Shown: piece after piece, positions 1-5,656 of the stretch
Numbering within the stretch: the first letter of the stretch is position 1
How the letters are laid out: every line of letters begins with the position of its first letter
Notes under the pieces: generated by a model
Database searches by the model: none
Seen by the model: only the letters and a program-made list of their open reading frames with translations
What the model was told of the DNA's origin: nothing
Source: an uncultured Tolumonas sp.
Lineage (GTDB): Bacteria; Pseudomonadota; Gammaproteobacteria; Enterobacterales; Aeromonadaceae
Assembly: GCA_903931645.1 (NCBI GenBank)
Contig: CAIZDF010000622.1
Coordinates: 1-7,598 of the forward strand
DNA: 7,598 bases
Direction of reading: 5' to 3'
Made by a program: the position numbers and the translations under genes

Positions 1-33
1 ATGAATACTTGTTTCTTAATAGTCACTCGCATC

Positions 34-62
34 ATTGATTAAATTTTTTCAATCTAATCAAT
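34..62 (-). repeat. 8-bp inverted repeat in the rRNA leader
   Basis: ATTGATTA at 34-41 and TAATCAAT at 55-62 are perfect inverted copies around a 13-nt AT-rich loop. In the leader RNA this could form a weak local hairpin downstream of boxA and of the conserved GTGTGGGCACT segment. It may belong to the precursor structure that RNase III and other nucleases process, but the stem is AT-rich and could be incidental. Confidence 0.4.
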
Positions 63-96
63 CTACGCAAGTGCCCACACAGATTGCTTGATATAT

Positions 97-108
97 TGTT
101 AAAGAGCG
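97..108 (-). promoter_or_regulatory. boxA antitermination site of the rRNA leader
   Basis: The minus strand reads CGCTCTTTAACA, identical to the E. coli rrn boxA (TGCTCTTTAACA) except for the first base. In E. coli this RNA element recruits NusB-NusE (S10) and the rest of the rRNA antitermination complex, preventing Rho-dependent termination in the untranslated rRNA. It is followed by AATATATCAAGCAATCTG, close to the E. coli sequence after boxA. Confidence 0.9.
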
Positions 109-131
109 TGGCGCTAAGGACAGGGACGCGA

Positions 132-159
132 ATAATACGCTTTCCCGTTTGCTTGTCAA
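132..159 (-). promoter_or_regulatory. rRNA promoter P2 (sigma-70)
   Basis: Minus strand: a consensus -35 TTGACA (159-154), a 16-bp spacer and a -10 TATTAT (137-132), followed by a GC-rich start region (TCGCGTCCC). The spacer contains CGGGAA and GCG next to the -10, and the whole element resembles E. coli rrn P2 (TTGACT, 16 bp, TATTAT). Initiation is expected around 125-123. P2 gives the basal, less regulated rRNA transcription in the family model. Confidence 0.88.
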
Positions 160-222
160 GCGTTGTTCGTCACAACCTCTCAACTCGCTCTGTGTTGGCG
201 TCTGCCGTCTCAGTGGGGCCGC

Positions 223-250
223 ATTATAGGGACCCAACTTTTTTAGGCAA
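223..250 (-). promoter_or_regulatory. rRNA promoter P1 (sigma-70, stringent type)
   Basis: Minus strand: -35 TTGCCT (250-245), a 16-bp spacer ending GGTCCC and a perfect -10 TATAAT (228-223). The discriminator that follows is GCGGCCCCACTGA, against GCGCCACCACTGA in E. coli rrnB P1. The expected start is A214. A short spacer and a GC-rich discriminator are the features that make E. coli P1 promoters sensitive to initiating NTP, ppGpp and DksA, so growth-rate and stringent control is a reasonable inference. Confidence 0.9.
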
Positions 251-253
251 CCC

Positions 254-270
254 TATTTTTCATTTTTCTG
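254..270 (-). promoter_or_regulatory. UP element of rRNA promoter P1
   Basis: Immediately upstream of the P1 -35 the minus strand reads CAGAAAAATGAAAAATA, two A-tracts about one half-turn apart. With a start at A214 this spans about -40 to -56, where the RNA polymerase alpha C-terminal domains bind in E. coli rrn P1. Position and composition support the call; it has no exact consensus match. Confidence 0.75.
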
Positions 271-287
271 TTCGTTCGGGGTTATTT

Positions 288-323
288 TGAGCAAATTGAC
301 CAATTAACCAGCCAATTTGCTCA
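288..323. repeat. 11-bp perfect inverted repeat between clpB and the rRNA promoters
   Basis: TGAGCAAATTG (288-298) and CAATTTGCTCA (313-323) are exact inverted copies separated by 14 nt. On the clpB strand the hairpin starts 14 nt past the stop codon. Its stem is AT-rich and is followed by AAAATAAC rather than a U-tract, so it is not a standard intrinsic terminator for clpB. On the plus strand it is followed only by ATTTTG. Relative to the predicted P1 start it covers about -74 to -109, where E. coli rrn promoters bind Fis, although no arm fits the Fis consensus fully. It could be a 3'-end stabiliser of clpB mRNA, a protein site or both. Confidence 0.6.
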
Positions 324-336
324 TTTTGATGCGGTT

Positions 337-2913
337 TTAGTGTTGAGCTACAACCAATTTGTCATTCTGGATATCCAACACTAGCGTTTTACTAGGTAAT
401 ACTTTTCCAGAAAGAATGTCTTGTGCCAGTGGATTTTCTACTTGCTGCTGGATGGCTCGTTTCAATGGCCGCGCACCATAGACCGGATCGAAACCAGCTT
501 CTGCCAGATGTGCCAGCAATGTATCTCGCAATTCCACTTTATATCCCATCTCATCAAGACGTTTCATCAGCGTACCAAGTTGGATCTTCGCAATTGATTG
601 AATGTGTTCTTTACCTAATGGATGGAACACGACAGTTTCATCGATACGATTCAGGAACTCAGGACGGAAGCTGCGCGTCAGCACATCCATCAGCATGGTC
701 TTCATTTCCTGATAAGCCATCATCTGATGATGTTCCTGGATCAGATCAGAACCTAAATTCGAGGTCATGATGATCACGGTGTTACGAAAATCGACCGTGC
801 GACCTTGTCCATCGGTTAAACGACCGTCATCTAATACCTGTAATAAGATGTTGAACACATCCGGATGCGCTTTTTCCACCTCATCCAACAGGATCACGGA
901 ATAAGGCTTACGACGCACCGCTTCGGTCAGATAACCGCCCTCTTCATAACCCACATATCCCGGAGGTGCCCCAACTAGGCGTGCGACGGAATGTTTTTCC
1001 ATAAACTCAGACATGTCGATACGGATCATGGCATCTTGGGTATCAAACAAGAACTCGGCTAAGGTTTTACACAGTTCTGTTTTACCTACCCCGGTTGGAC
1101 CGAGGAACAAGAACGAACCAATCGGACGCATCGGGTCGGACAAACCTGCACGACTACGGCGGATGGCATTAGCGACAGAGGTGACCGCTTCATCCTGCCC
1201 GATTACACGCTCGTGCAGTTTTTCTTCCATTTGTAGCAATTTTTCCCGTTCACCTTCCAACATGCGTGCAACAGGAATGCCGGTCCAACGGGACAACACT
1301 TCGGCAATTTCGGCATCGGTTACCCGATTACGCAGTAGTTTCTGTTCCTGCATTTCGGCTTGTGAAGCCAAATCGAGTTGTTTTTCCAGATCGGGGATGC
1401 GGCCATAATGCAATTCTGACATTTTGGCTAAATCGCCGGCCCGACGCGCAACGTCCAGATCCTGACGGGCGTGTTCCAGTTCGGCTTTAATATGCTGCGT
1501 GCCTGCCAATGCCGCTTTTTCTGCCTTCCAGATCTCTTCCAACTCATTATATTCGCGATCTTTTTCCGCAATTTCCTGATTAATGATCGCCAGTCGTTGC
1601 ACGCTGGCAACGTCGTGTTCTTTCATTAATGCTTGCTGCTCCATCTTCAATTGCACAATACGGCGTTCCAGACGATCCAGCTGTTCTGGTTTGGAATCCA
1701 TTTGCAGACGGATACTGGAAGCCGCCTCATCAATCAGATCGATGGCTTTATCCGGGAGCTGGCGATCAGAGATGTAGCGGTGCGAAAGCAGTGCGGCAGC
1801 GACAATTGCCGGATCGGTGATCTGCACATGATGATGCAGCTCATAGCGCTCTTTCAGGCCACGCAGGATTGCGATGGTGTCTTCCACCGATGGCTCTTCA
1901 ATCAACACTTTCTGGAAGCGACGCTCTAAAGCAGCATCTTTTTCTATATATTGACGATATTCATCGAGCGTGGTGGCACCAACGCAATGCAGCTCACCAC
2001 GCGCCAACGCGGGTTTCAGCATATTGCCGGCATCCATGGCACCTTCTGCTTTACCGGCGCCGACCATGGTGTGCAACTCGTCAATAAACAGGATGACGTT
2101 GCCTTCCTGTTTTGCCAGTTCATTCAATAAGGCTTTCAGACGTTCTTCAAATTCACCGCGATATTTCGCACCCGCCAGCAACGAACCCATATCCAGTGAT
2201 AACACGCGTTTGTGTTTCAGGCCTTCCGGCACTTCACCATTGATGATGCGTTGCGCTAACCCTTCGGCAATGGCCGTTTTACCCACCCCAGGTTCGCCGA
2301 TCAAAACCGGATTGTTTTTAGTCCGACGTTGCAGAACCTGAATGGTGCGACGAATTTCGTCATCACGACCAATAACCGGATCCAGTTTGCCTTGTTCGGC
2401 ACGTTCGGTCAGATCAATAGTGTATTTACCGAGTGCCTGACGATTTTCTTCCGCGCCCGCATCAGTCACCTTTTCTCCGCCGCGGACTTTTTCAATCGCT
2501 TTTTCCAGTTTGTCTTTATTAACACCGTTTTGGCGCAGGAGGTCACCCAACGTGCCGCGATCATCCAGCGCGGCCAGTACAAACATTTCTGAAGAGATGA
2601 ATTGATCCTGGCGCTGTTGTGACAGCTTGTCGCACATATTCAACACGCGGCCCAGTTGTGGCGAGATCTGAATGTCACCATCCACACCGCTCACTTTGGG
2701 CAGTCGGTCTAATTCTTGGGAAAGTCGGGCACGGAGCGGATCAACATTGCATCCGGCCAGCGTTAATAACGGACGAATAGAGCCGCCCTGCTGGTCCAGC
2801 AACGCCAACATAATATGAAGGGGCTCGATAAATTGGTGATCCTTGCCCAGTGCTAATGACTGAGCATCGGAAATCGCAACCTGAAATTTGCTGGTGAGAC
2901 GATCTAAACGCAT
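337..2913 (-). CDS. clpB: ATP-dependent disaggregase ClpB (Hsp104 family)
   Basis: ClpB is the cytoplasmic hexameric AAA+ machine that, with DnaK/DnaJ/GrpE, pulls polypeptides out of aggregates after heat stress. The 858 residues (E. coli 857) show the full layout. The Clp N-domain covers about 1-145. NBD1 has Walker A GEPGVGKT with K212, Walker B ending in D278-E279, pore-loop Y251 (KYRG) and arginine-finger candidates R331-R332. The charged coiled-coil M-domain covers about 405-525. NBD2 has Walker A GPTGVGKT with K611, Walker B ending in D677-E678, pore-loop GYVG with Y653 and the sensor-2 motif GARPL. The start at 2913 has a good Shine-Dalgarno, AAGAGG at 2926-2921, 7 nt upstream. Transcription comes from its own sigma-32 promoter and possibly by read-through from rluD-pgeF. 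No key residue is missing. Confidence 0.98.
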   Translation of the reverse strand: MRLDRLTSKFQVAISDAQSLALGKDHQFIEPLHIMLALLDQQGGSIRPLLTLAGCNVDPLRARLSQELDRLPKVSGVDGDIQISPQLGRVLNMCDKLSQQRQDQFISSEMFVLAALDDRGTLGDLLRQNGVNKDKLEKAIEKVRGGEKVTDAGAEENRQALGKYTIDLTERAEQGKLDPVIGRDDEIRRTIQVLQRRTKNNPVLIGEPGVGKTAIAEGLAQRIINGEVPEGLKHKRVLSLDMGSLLAGAKYRGEFEERLKALLNELAKQEGNVILFIDELHTMVGAGKAEGAMDAGNMLKPALARGELHCVGATTLDEYRQYIEKDAALERRFQKVLIEEPSVEDTIAILRGLKERYELHHHVQITDPAIVAAALLSHRYISDRQLPDKAIDLIDEAASSIRLQMDSKPEQLDRLERRIVQLKMEQQALMKEHDVASVQRLAIINQEIAEKDREYNELEEIWKAEKAALAGTQHIKAELEHARQDLDVARRAGDLAKMSELHYGRIPDLEKQLDLASQAEMQEQKLLRNRVTDAEIAEVLSRWTGIPVARMLEGEREKLLQMEEKLHERVIGQDEAVTSVANAIRRSRAGLSDPMRPIGSFLFLGPTGVGKTELCKTLAEFLFDTQDAMIRIDMSEFMEKHSVARLVGAPPGYVGYEEGGYLTEAVRRKPYSVILLDEVEKAHPDVFNILLQVLDDGRLTDGQGRTVDFRNTVIIMTSNLGSDLIQEHHQMMAYQEMKTMLMDVLTRSFRPEFLNRIDETVVFHPLGKEHIQSIAKIQLGTLMKRLDEMGYKVELRDTLLAHLAEAGFDPVYGARPLKRAIQQQVENPLAQDILSGKVLPSKTLVLDIQNDKLVVAQH
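2467..2478 (-). promoter_or_regulatory. Internal ribosome binding site and GTG start for short ClpB
   Basis: Codon 149 of clpB is GTG (2469-2467), preceded by GGAG (2478-2475) with a 5-nt spacer (AAAAG). In E. coli a second, N-domain-lacking ClpB isoform is made from an internal GTG at Val149. The codon number, codon type and placement just after the N-domain are the same here, so a 710-residue isoform starting at this point is a well-founded inference. The two isoforms form mixed hexamers in E. coli. Confidence 0.75.
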
Positions 2914-2958
2914 CCCGGTACCTCTTATCTCTTAGTGTGATCGCTTATCGATCAATTA

Positions 2959-3000
2959 CTCTTGAGTATAAGATGGGGGTGCCGGAATTGCTTTCAAGAG
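2959..3000. repeat. 7-bp inverted repeat bracketing the clpB heat-shock promoter
   Basis: CTCTTGA (2959-2965) and TCAAGAG (2994-3000) are exact inverted copies. The right arm overlaps the sigma-32 -35 element and the left arm falls at the predicted transcription start. It does not resemble CIRCE (TTAGCACTC-N9-GAGTGCTAA). The arms are short and 28 nt apart, and one is part of the promoter consensus, so chance is a real possibility. Confidence 0.4.
2971..2998 (-). promoter_or_regulatory. Sigma-32 heat-shock promoter of clpB
   Basis: The minus strand shows CTTGAAA (2998-2992), a 13-bp spacer and CCCCATCT (2978-2971) followed by TATA. This is an almost ideal match to the RpoH consensus CTTGAAA - N13-17 - CCCCATnT. 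Initiation is expected near 2964, giving a 5' untranslated region of about 50 nt. The promoter lies in the 94-bp gap between pgeF and clpB, so heat shock can raise clpB without raising rluD-pgeF. E. coli clpB is likewise a sigma-32 gene. Confidence 0.92.
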
Positions 3001-3007
3001 GCAGCGA

Positions 3008-3745
3008 TTAAGATTTAATCGTTAACCAGATCAAGCCGGCCATGCGTCCAGTCTGACCGTCGCGGCGGTAGGAGTAAAACTGCTGCTCATCACTAAATGT
3101 GCACTGATGACCGCCATAAATAGCACTGACACCAGCAGCGCGAATGCGTTGGCGAGCCAGCATAAACAGATCGGCGAGCCATTTATCTTGGTGAGCTACA
3201 AAAGCCGCTGCTGCTTGTGGATCGTGCGCGACAAAGGCCGCTTTCACTTCGTCACCCACTTCAAATGCCGTTGGGCCAATCGCCGGGCCAATCCAAGCCA
3301 AAATTTCTTCTGGCGCCACTCGCATGGCCGCGATAGTTTTTTCCAATACACCGGAACACAGCCCGCGCCAACCGGCATGCGCAGTCGCCACCACGGTACC
3401 GGCTCTATCGCAAAACAGGACCGGTAAACAGTCAGCCGTCATTACGGTCAGCGGCAAACCGATTGTCGTAGTCACCGCGGCATCCGCTTGTGGCGGTATA
3501 GCGCAAGGCGCTTCGGCGTGGAATATGTCGGTACCATGCACCTGTTCCAACCAGATCGGTGCAGCCGGCAACGCCAGCTGTTGCGCGAGTAACTGGCGAT
3601 TTTGCATGACTAACGCCGGATCATCACTGACATGCAGACCTAAATTCAGCCCTTGGTAGACACCTTGGCTGACACCGCCTTGCCGAGTGGTAAAAGCCGC
3701 CTGCACATTGGCAGGCGCAGGCCACTCAGGTCGGATTAAATCCAT
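3008..3745 (-). CDS. pgeF: Peptidoglycan editing factor PgeF (YfiH, LACC1/multicopper polyphenol oxidase-like family)
   Basis: The 245-residue protein carries the family's signatures: QVHG with H70, TADCLPVLF with C106, AHAGWRG with H123, then WIGPAIGP and a C-terminal block with HQCTFSD and YSYRRDG. H70, C106 and H123 correspond to the zinc-binding H71/C107/H124 of E. coli YfiH. In E. coli, PgeF keeps peptidoglycan composition correct by removing UDP-MurNAc-L-Ser wrongly made in place of the L-Ala form. Other family members act on purine nucleosides, and older annotations call it laccase or polyphenol oxidase. The start codon lies inside the end of rluD with a 10-nt overlap and only a weak GGA 9 nt upstream, so translational coupling to rluD is likely. 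No signal peptide is visible; a cytoplasmic enzyme is expected. Confidence 0.95.
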   Translation of the reverse strand: MDLIRPEWPAPANVQAAFTTRQGGVSQGVYQGLNLGLHVSDDPALVMQNRQLLAQQLALPAAPIWLEQVHGTDIFHAEAPCAIPPQADAAVTTTIGLPLTVMTADCLPVLFCDRAGTVVATAHAGWRGLCSGVLEKTIAAMRVAPEEILAWIGPAIGPTAFEVGDEVKAAFVAHDPQAAAAFVAHQDKWLADLFMLARQRIRAAGVSAIYGGHQCTFSDEQQFYSYRRDGQTGRMAGLIWLTIKS

Positions 3746-4716
3746 ACGATGTCGTCCGGATGTTCAGCCGAATCAAGGCGCAGCACTTCCACCAGCTCAA
3801 CCATATCAGGCGGAATTGGTGAATGCCATTCCATCTCTTCACCAGTAATTGGGTGAATGAGACGTAACATGGTGGCGTGCAGTGCCTGACGACGGAAGGT
3901 ACGCAGATAATCGCTCAACTCAACCGATGCATTACGGATCGGACGTAAACGGCCACCGTAAACAGGATCACCGACCAGCGCGTGATTGATATGTGCCATG
4001 TGCACACGGATCTGATGCGTTCTGCCTGTTTCCAGACGGCAACGTAAGCGGGTATGCGCACGGAAACGCTCTGCCACACGATAATGCGTTACCGCTGGTT
4101 TACCCATCGGATTCACTGCCATCATAGTACGCTGCGTCGAGTGACGAGTGATCGGTTCGTCTACGGTGCCACCTGCAGTCATGTGACCTACAACAATCGC
4201 TTCGTATTCACGGGTAATACGACGTTTCTGCAATGCATAGACCAGACGGATCTGCGCCGGAACAGTTTTCGCCACCACCATCAGACCAGTGGTTTCTTTA
4301 TCCAGACGATGCACGATGCCGGCACGAGGTACCTCTGCAATCTCAGGGTAACGATGCAACAGCGCATTCAGGATGGTGCCGTCAGGCGTGCCCGCCCCCG
4401 GATGCACGACTAAACCCGCAGGTTTATCGATCACCAGCAGGTGTTCATCTTCATAAACAATGTTCAGTTCAATATCTTGTGGCTGCCAGCGAGTATCATC
4501 TTCCAGCTCGGCGTCAATTTCGATGCTCTGGCCTTCCATGACCTTTTCTTTTGGCAATAAAACCACATTGCCATCCAGCAGCACTTTGCCAGCCAGTATC
4601 CAATCTTTCAGGCGGGTACGGGAATAATCAGCAAACAGCTCCGCCACCACTTGGTCGAGGCGCTTGCCTGCGTGGTGCGGTTCGGTGATGCCGGTCAGGT
4701 GTATAGGTTGACTCAT
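3736..4716 (-). CDS. rluD: 23S rRNA pseudouridine(1911/1915/1917) synthase RluD
   Basis: RluD converts three uridines in helix 69 of 23S rRNA to pseudouridine, a modification that supports ribosome assembly and termination. The protein has 326 residues, the same as E. coli. It starts with an S4 RNA-binding domain (about 17-75, KRLDQVVAELFADYSRTRLK), followed by the RluA-family catalytic domain. The catalytic motif HRLDKETTGLMVVAKT places the nucleophile at D139, the same number as in E. coli. ETGRTHQIRVHMAHINHAL and GDPVYGG are further family motifs. The ATG at 4716 has only a weak upstream GAGA. The gene is first in a minus-strand set with pgeF and is divergent from bamD. Its promoter must lie in the short intergenic region, but I could not identify a convincing one. 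Confidence 0.97.
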   Translation of the reverse strand: MSQPIHLTGITEPHHAGKRLDQVVAELFADYSRTRLKDWILAGKVLLDGNVVLLPKEKVMEGQSIEIDAELEDDTRWQPQDIELNIVYEDEHLLVIDKPAGLVVHPGAGTPDGTILNALLHRYPEIAEVPRAGIVHRLDKETTGLMVVAKTVPAQIRLVYALQKRRITREYEAIVVGHMTAGGTVDEPITRHSTQRTMMAVNPMGKPAVTHYRVAERFRAHTRLRCRLETGRTHQIRVHMAHINHALVGDPVYGGRLRPIRNASVELSDYLRTFRRQALHATMLRLIHPITGEEMEWHSPIPPDMVELVEVLRLDSAEHPDDIVWI

Positions 4717-4753
4717 GTCAGATCTCAGTAAGTTTAAACGTGGCCAGATGCCA

Positions 4754-4768
4754 AGAATGCTGCATTCT
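4754..4768. repeat. 15-bp palindrome in the rluD-bamD divergent intergenic region
   Basis: AGAATGC-T-GCATTCT has perfect 7-bp arms around a single central base. It sits 38 nt upstream of the rluD start and about 65 nt upstream of bamD, in the region that must hold both promoters (4717-4832). A TAGAAT hexamer on the minus strand (4769-4764) overlaps one arm, but no good -35 lies at the right distance. A dimeric regulator binding site is one reading; there is no match to an operator I recognise. The rest of the intergenic region is a pyrimidine-rich stretch (4768-4784) without clear motifs. Confidence 0.5.
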
Positions 4769-4832
4769 ATCTTTTCTTTTCTCTGAGCATAACGGATACT
4801 TCACATACCTTGGCAATATGAAGCTAATTTCG

Positions 4833-5588
4833 ATGCAAAAAGTAGTTCGTTTGTTCCCGGCAATGCTGTTATCTCTGTCTTTACTGGCAGGTTGCTCTTC
4901 ATCCAACAAACCTAAAGTGCCGGATGAACCGCTGGAAGTATTGTATAAACAGGCTCAAACCAAGCTGCACAACGGCGATTATGATAAAGCAGTGGATATT
5001 CTTGAAGCACTGGATTCCCGTTATCCGTTTGGTCCGTATGCCAGTCAGGTTCAGTTACAGCTGATTTATGCCTATTACAAAAAAGAAGATACCGCTCAGG
5101 CGATTGCCAATATTGACCGTTTTTTACGTCTGAACCCGACGCATAAAGATGTGGATTACGTCTATTACATGCGTGGTTTAGCCAACATGCAGGAAGATTA
5201 TAATTTCTTCCATGCCAAATTCGGTATTGATCGTTCTGACCGTGACCCGAACTATGCACGTCAAGCATTTGATGATTTCAAAATTGTGCTGAAAAACTAT
5301 CCGAACAGTTTGTATGCCAGTGATGCCCGTGCCCGCGCTGTCTATCTGAAAAATCGTTTAGCCAAATTCGATCTGGCCATTGCGGATTTTTATATGCGTC
5401 GCGAAGCCTGGTTATCGGCAGCCAATCACGCCAAATTCCTGATCGAAAATTATCCGGATACAGAAATGACCAAGCCGGCACTGGAAATTATGGTGCAAGC
5501 GTATGACAAGATGGAATTGAAGGATCTCGCCCTGCACGCCCGACAAATGCTGGCGGCCAATTATCCTGACAGTGAATATGCACACTGA
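4833..5588 (+). CDS. bamD: Outer membrane protein assembly factor BamD (lipoprotein)
   Basis: BamD is the essential lipoprotein of the BAM complex that inserts beta-barrel proteins into the outer membrane; it binds BamA and substrate on the periplasmic side. From this start the protein has 251 residues (E. coli 245). It opens with a lipoprotein signal, a hydrophobic run ending LLAGC with C21 as the lipidated cysteine. Serine at +2 fits outer-membrane sorting. TPR-like helical repeats follow, with the family's YPFGPYASQVQLQLIYAYY, RFLRLNPTH, YYMRGL and DRSDRDP blocks. The frame stays open upstream to an ATG at 4740, which would bury the signal; ATG 4818 (5 extra residues) is a possible alternative. 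I prefer 4833 because GAAG (4820-4823) lies 9 nt upstream, though the site is weak. No clear promoter was found. Confidence 0.96.
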   Translation: MQKVVRLFPAMLLSLSLLAGCSSSNKPKVPDEPLEVLYKQAQTKLHNGDYDKAVDILEALDSRYPFGPYASQVQLQLIYAYYKKEDTAQAIANIDRFLRLNPTHKDVDYVYYMRGLANMQEDYNFFHAKFGIDRSDRDPNYARQAFDDFKIVLKNYPNSLYASDARARAVYLKNRLAKFDLAIADFYMRREAWLSAANHAKFLIENYPDTEMTKPALEIMVQAYDKMELKDLALHARQMLAANYPDSEYAH

Positions 5589-5599
5589 TGATCGATTAG

Positions 5600-5632
5600 A
5601 AAAACAAAGGCACCTTCGGGTGCCTTCTTTTT
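5600..5632. terminator. Bidirectional rho-independent terminator between bamD and atzF
   Basis: An 8-bp perfect stem AAGGCACC/GGTGCCTT (5607-5614, 5619-5626) closes a TTCG tetraloop with a C-G closing pair, an unusually stable loop on the plus-strand RNA. It is followed by CTTTTT. On the minus strand the stem is followed by TGTTTTT (from 5606 down to 5600), so it can end both bamD (stop 18 nt away) and the convergent allophanate hydrolase gene (stop about 30 nt away). Confidence 0.95.
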
Positions 5633-5656
5633 ATCTGTAATTTGCTACTTATTGGA

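Larger units (their letters stand above)
1..214 (-). other. rRNA operon leader (5' transcribed spacer upstream of 16S, cut by window edge)
   Basis: Read on the minus strand, this stretch matches the plan of a gammaproteobacterial rrn leader: promoter P2, then boxA, then the conserved segment AATCTGTGTGGGCACT (about 87-72), which E. coli rrn leaders also carry. It ends at the window edge with AAGTATTCAT, similar to the E. coli leader a little before the 16S gene, so the mature 16S rRNA should start roughly 100 nt outside the window (inference). The transcript from P1 would begin near A214. A clear boxB hairpin like the E. coli one between P2 and boxA is not evident. The preceding gene, clpB, has the same orientation, as in front of E. 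coli rrnG. Confidence 0.88.

Noticed and set aside
84..290. 68-residue open frame on the plus strand near the left edge
   Set aside because: It runs antisense across the rRNA promoters P1 and P2 and boxA, has no ribosome binding site and resembles no protein family; the promoter elements explain the sequence.
271..336. Fis binding sites upstream of rRNA promoter P1
   Set aside because: I tested the windows by eye against the symmetric G-N2-Y-R-N2-W-N2-Y-R-N2-C pattern; the best stretch misses at least two fixed positions.
1013..2592. Several plus-strand open frames of 60-130 codons opposite clpB
   Set aside because: They lie antisense to strongly conserved ClpB codons, lack start signals and show the skewed composition of a shadow frame.
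4754..4784. Palindrome followed by a T-rich run, considered as a plus-strand terminator
   Set aside because: With a single central base the hairpin must open to about 5 AT-rich pairs, the T-run is interrupted by C, and no plus-strand gene ends before it.
4764..4800. Candidate -10 elements for rluD (TAGAAT) and bamD (GATACT), and a sigma-E promoter for bamD
   Set aside because: No acceptable -35 lies 16-18 bp from either -10, and no GGAACTT-type -35 is present, so I do not call a promoter.
4718..4909. 63-residue minus-strand open frame crossing the rluD-bamD gap
   Set aside because: It is antisense to the BamD signal peptide and has no recognisable domain or ribosome binding site.
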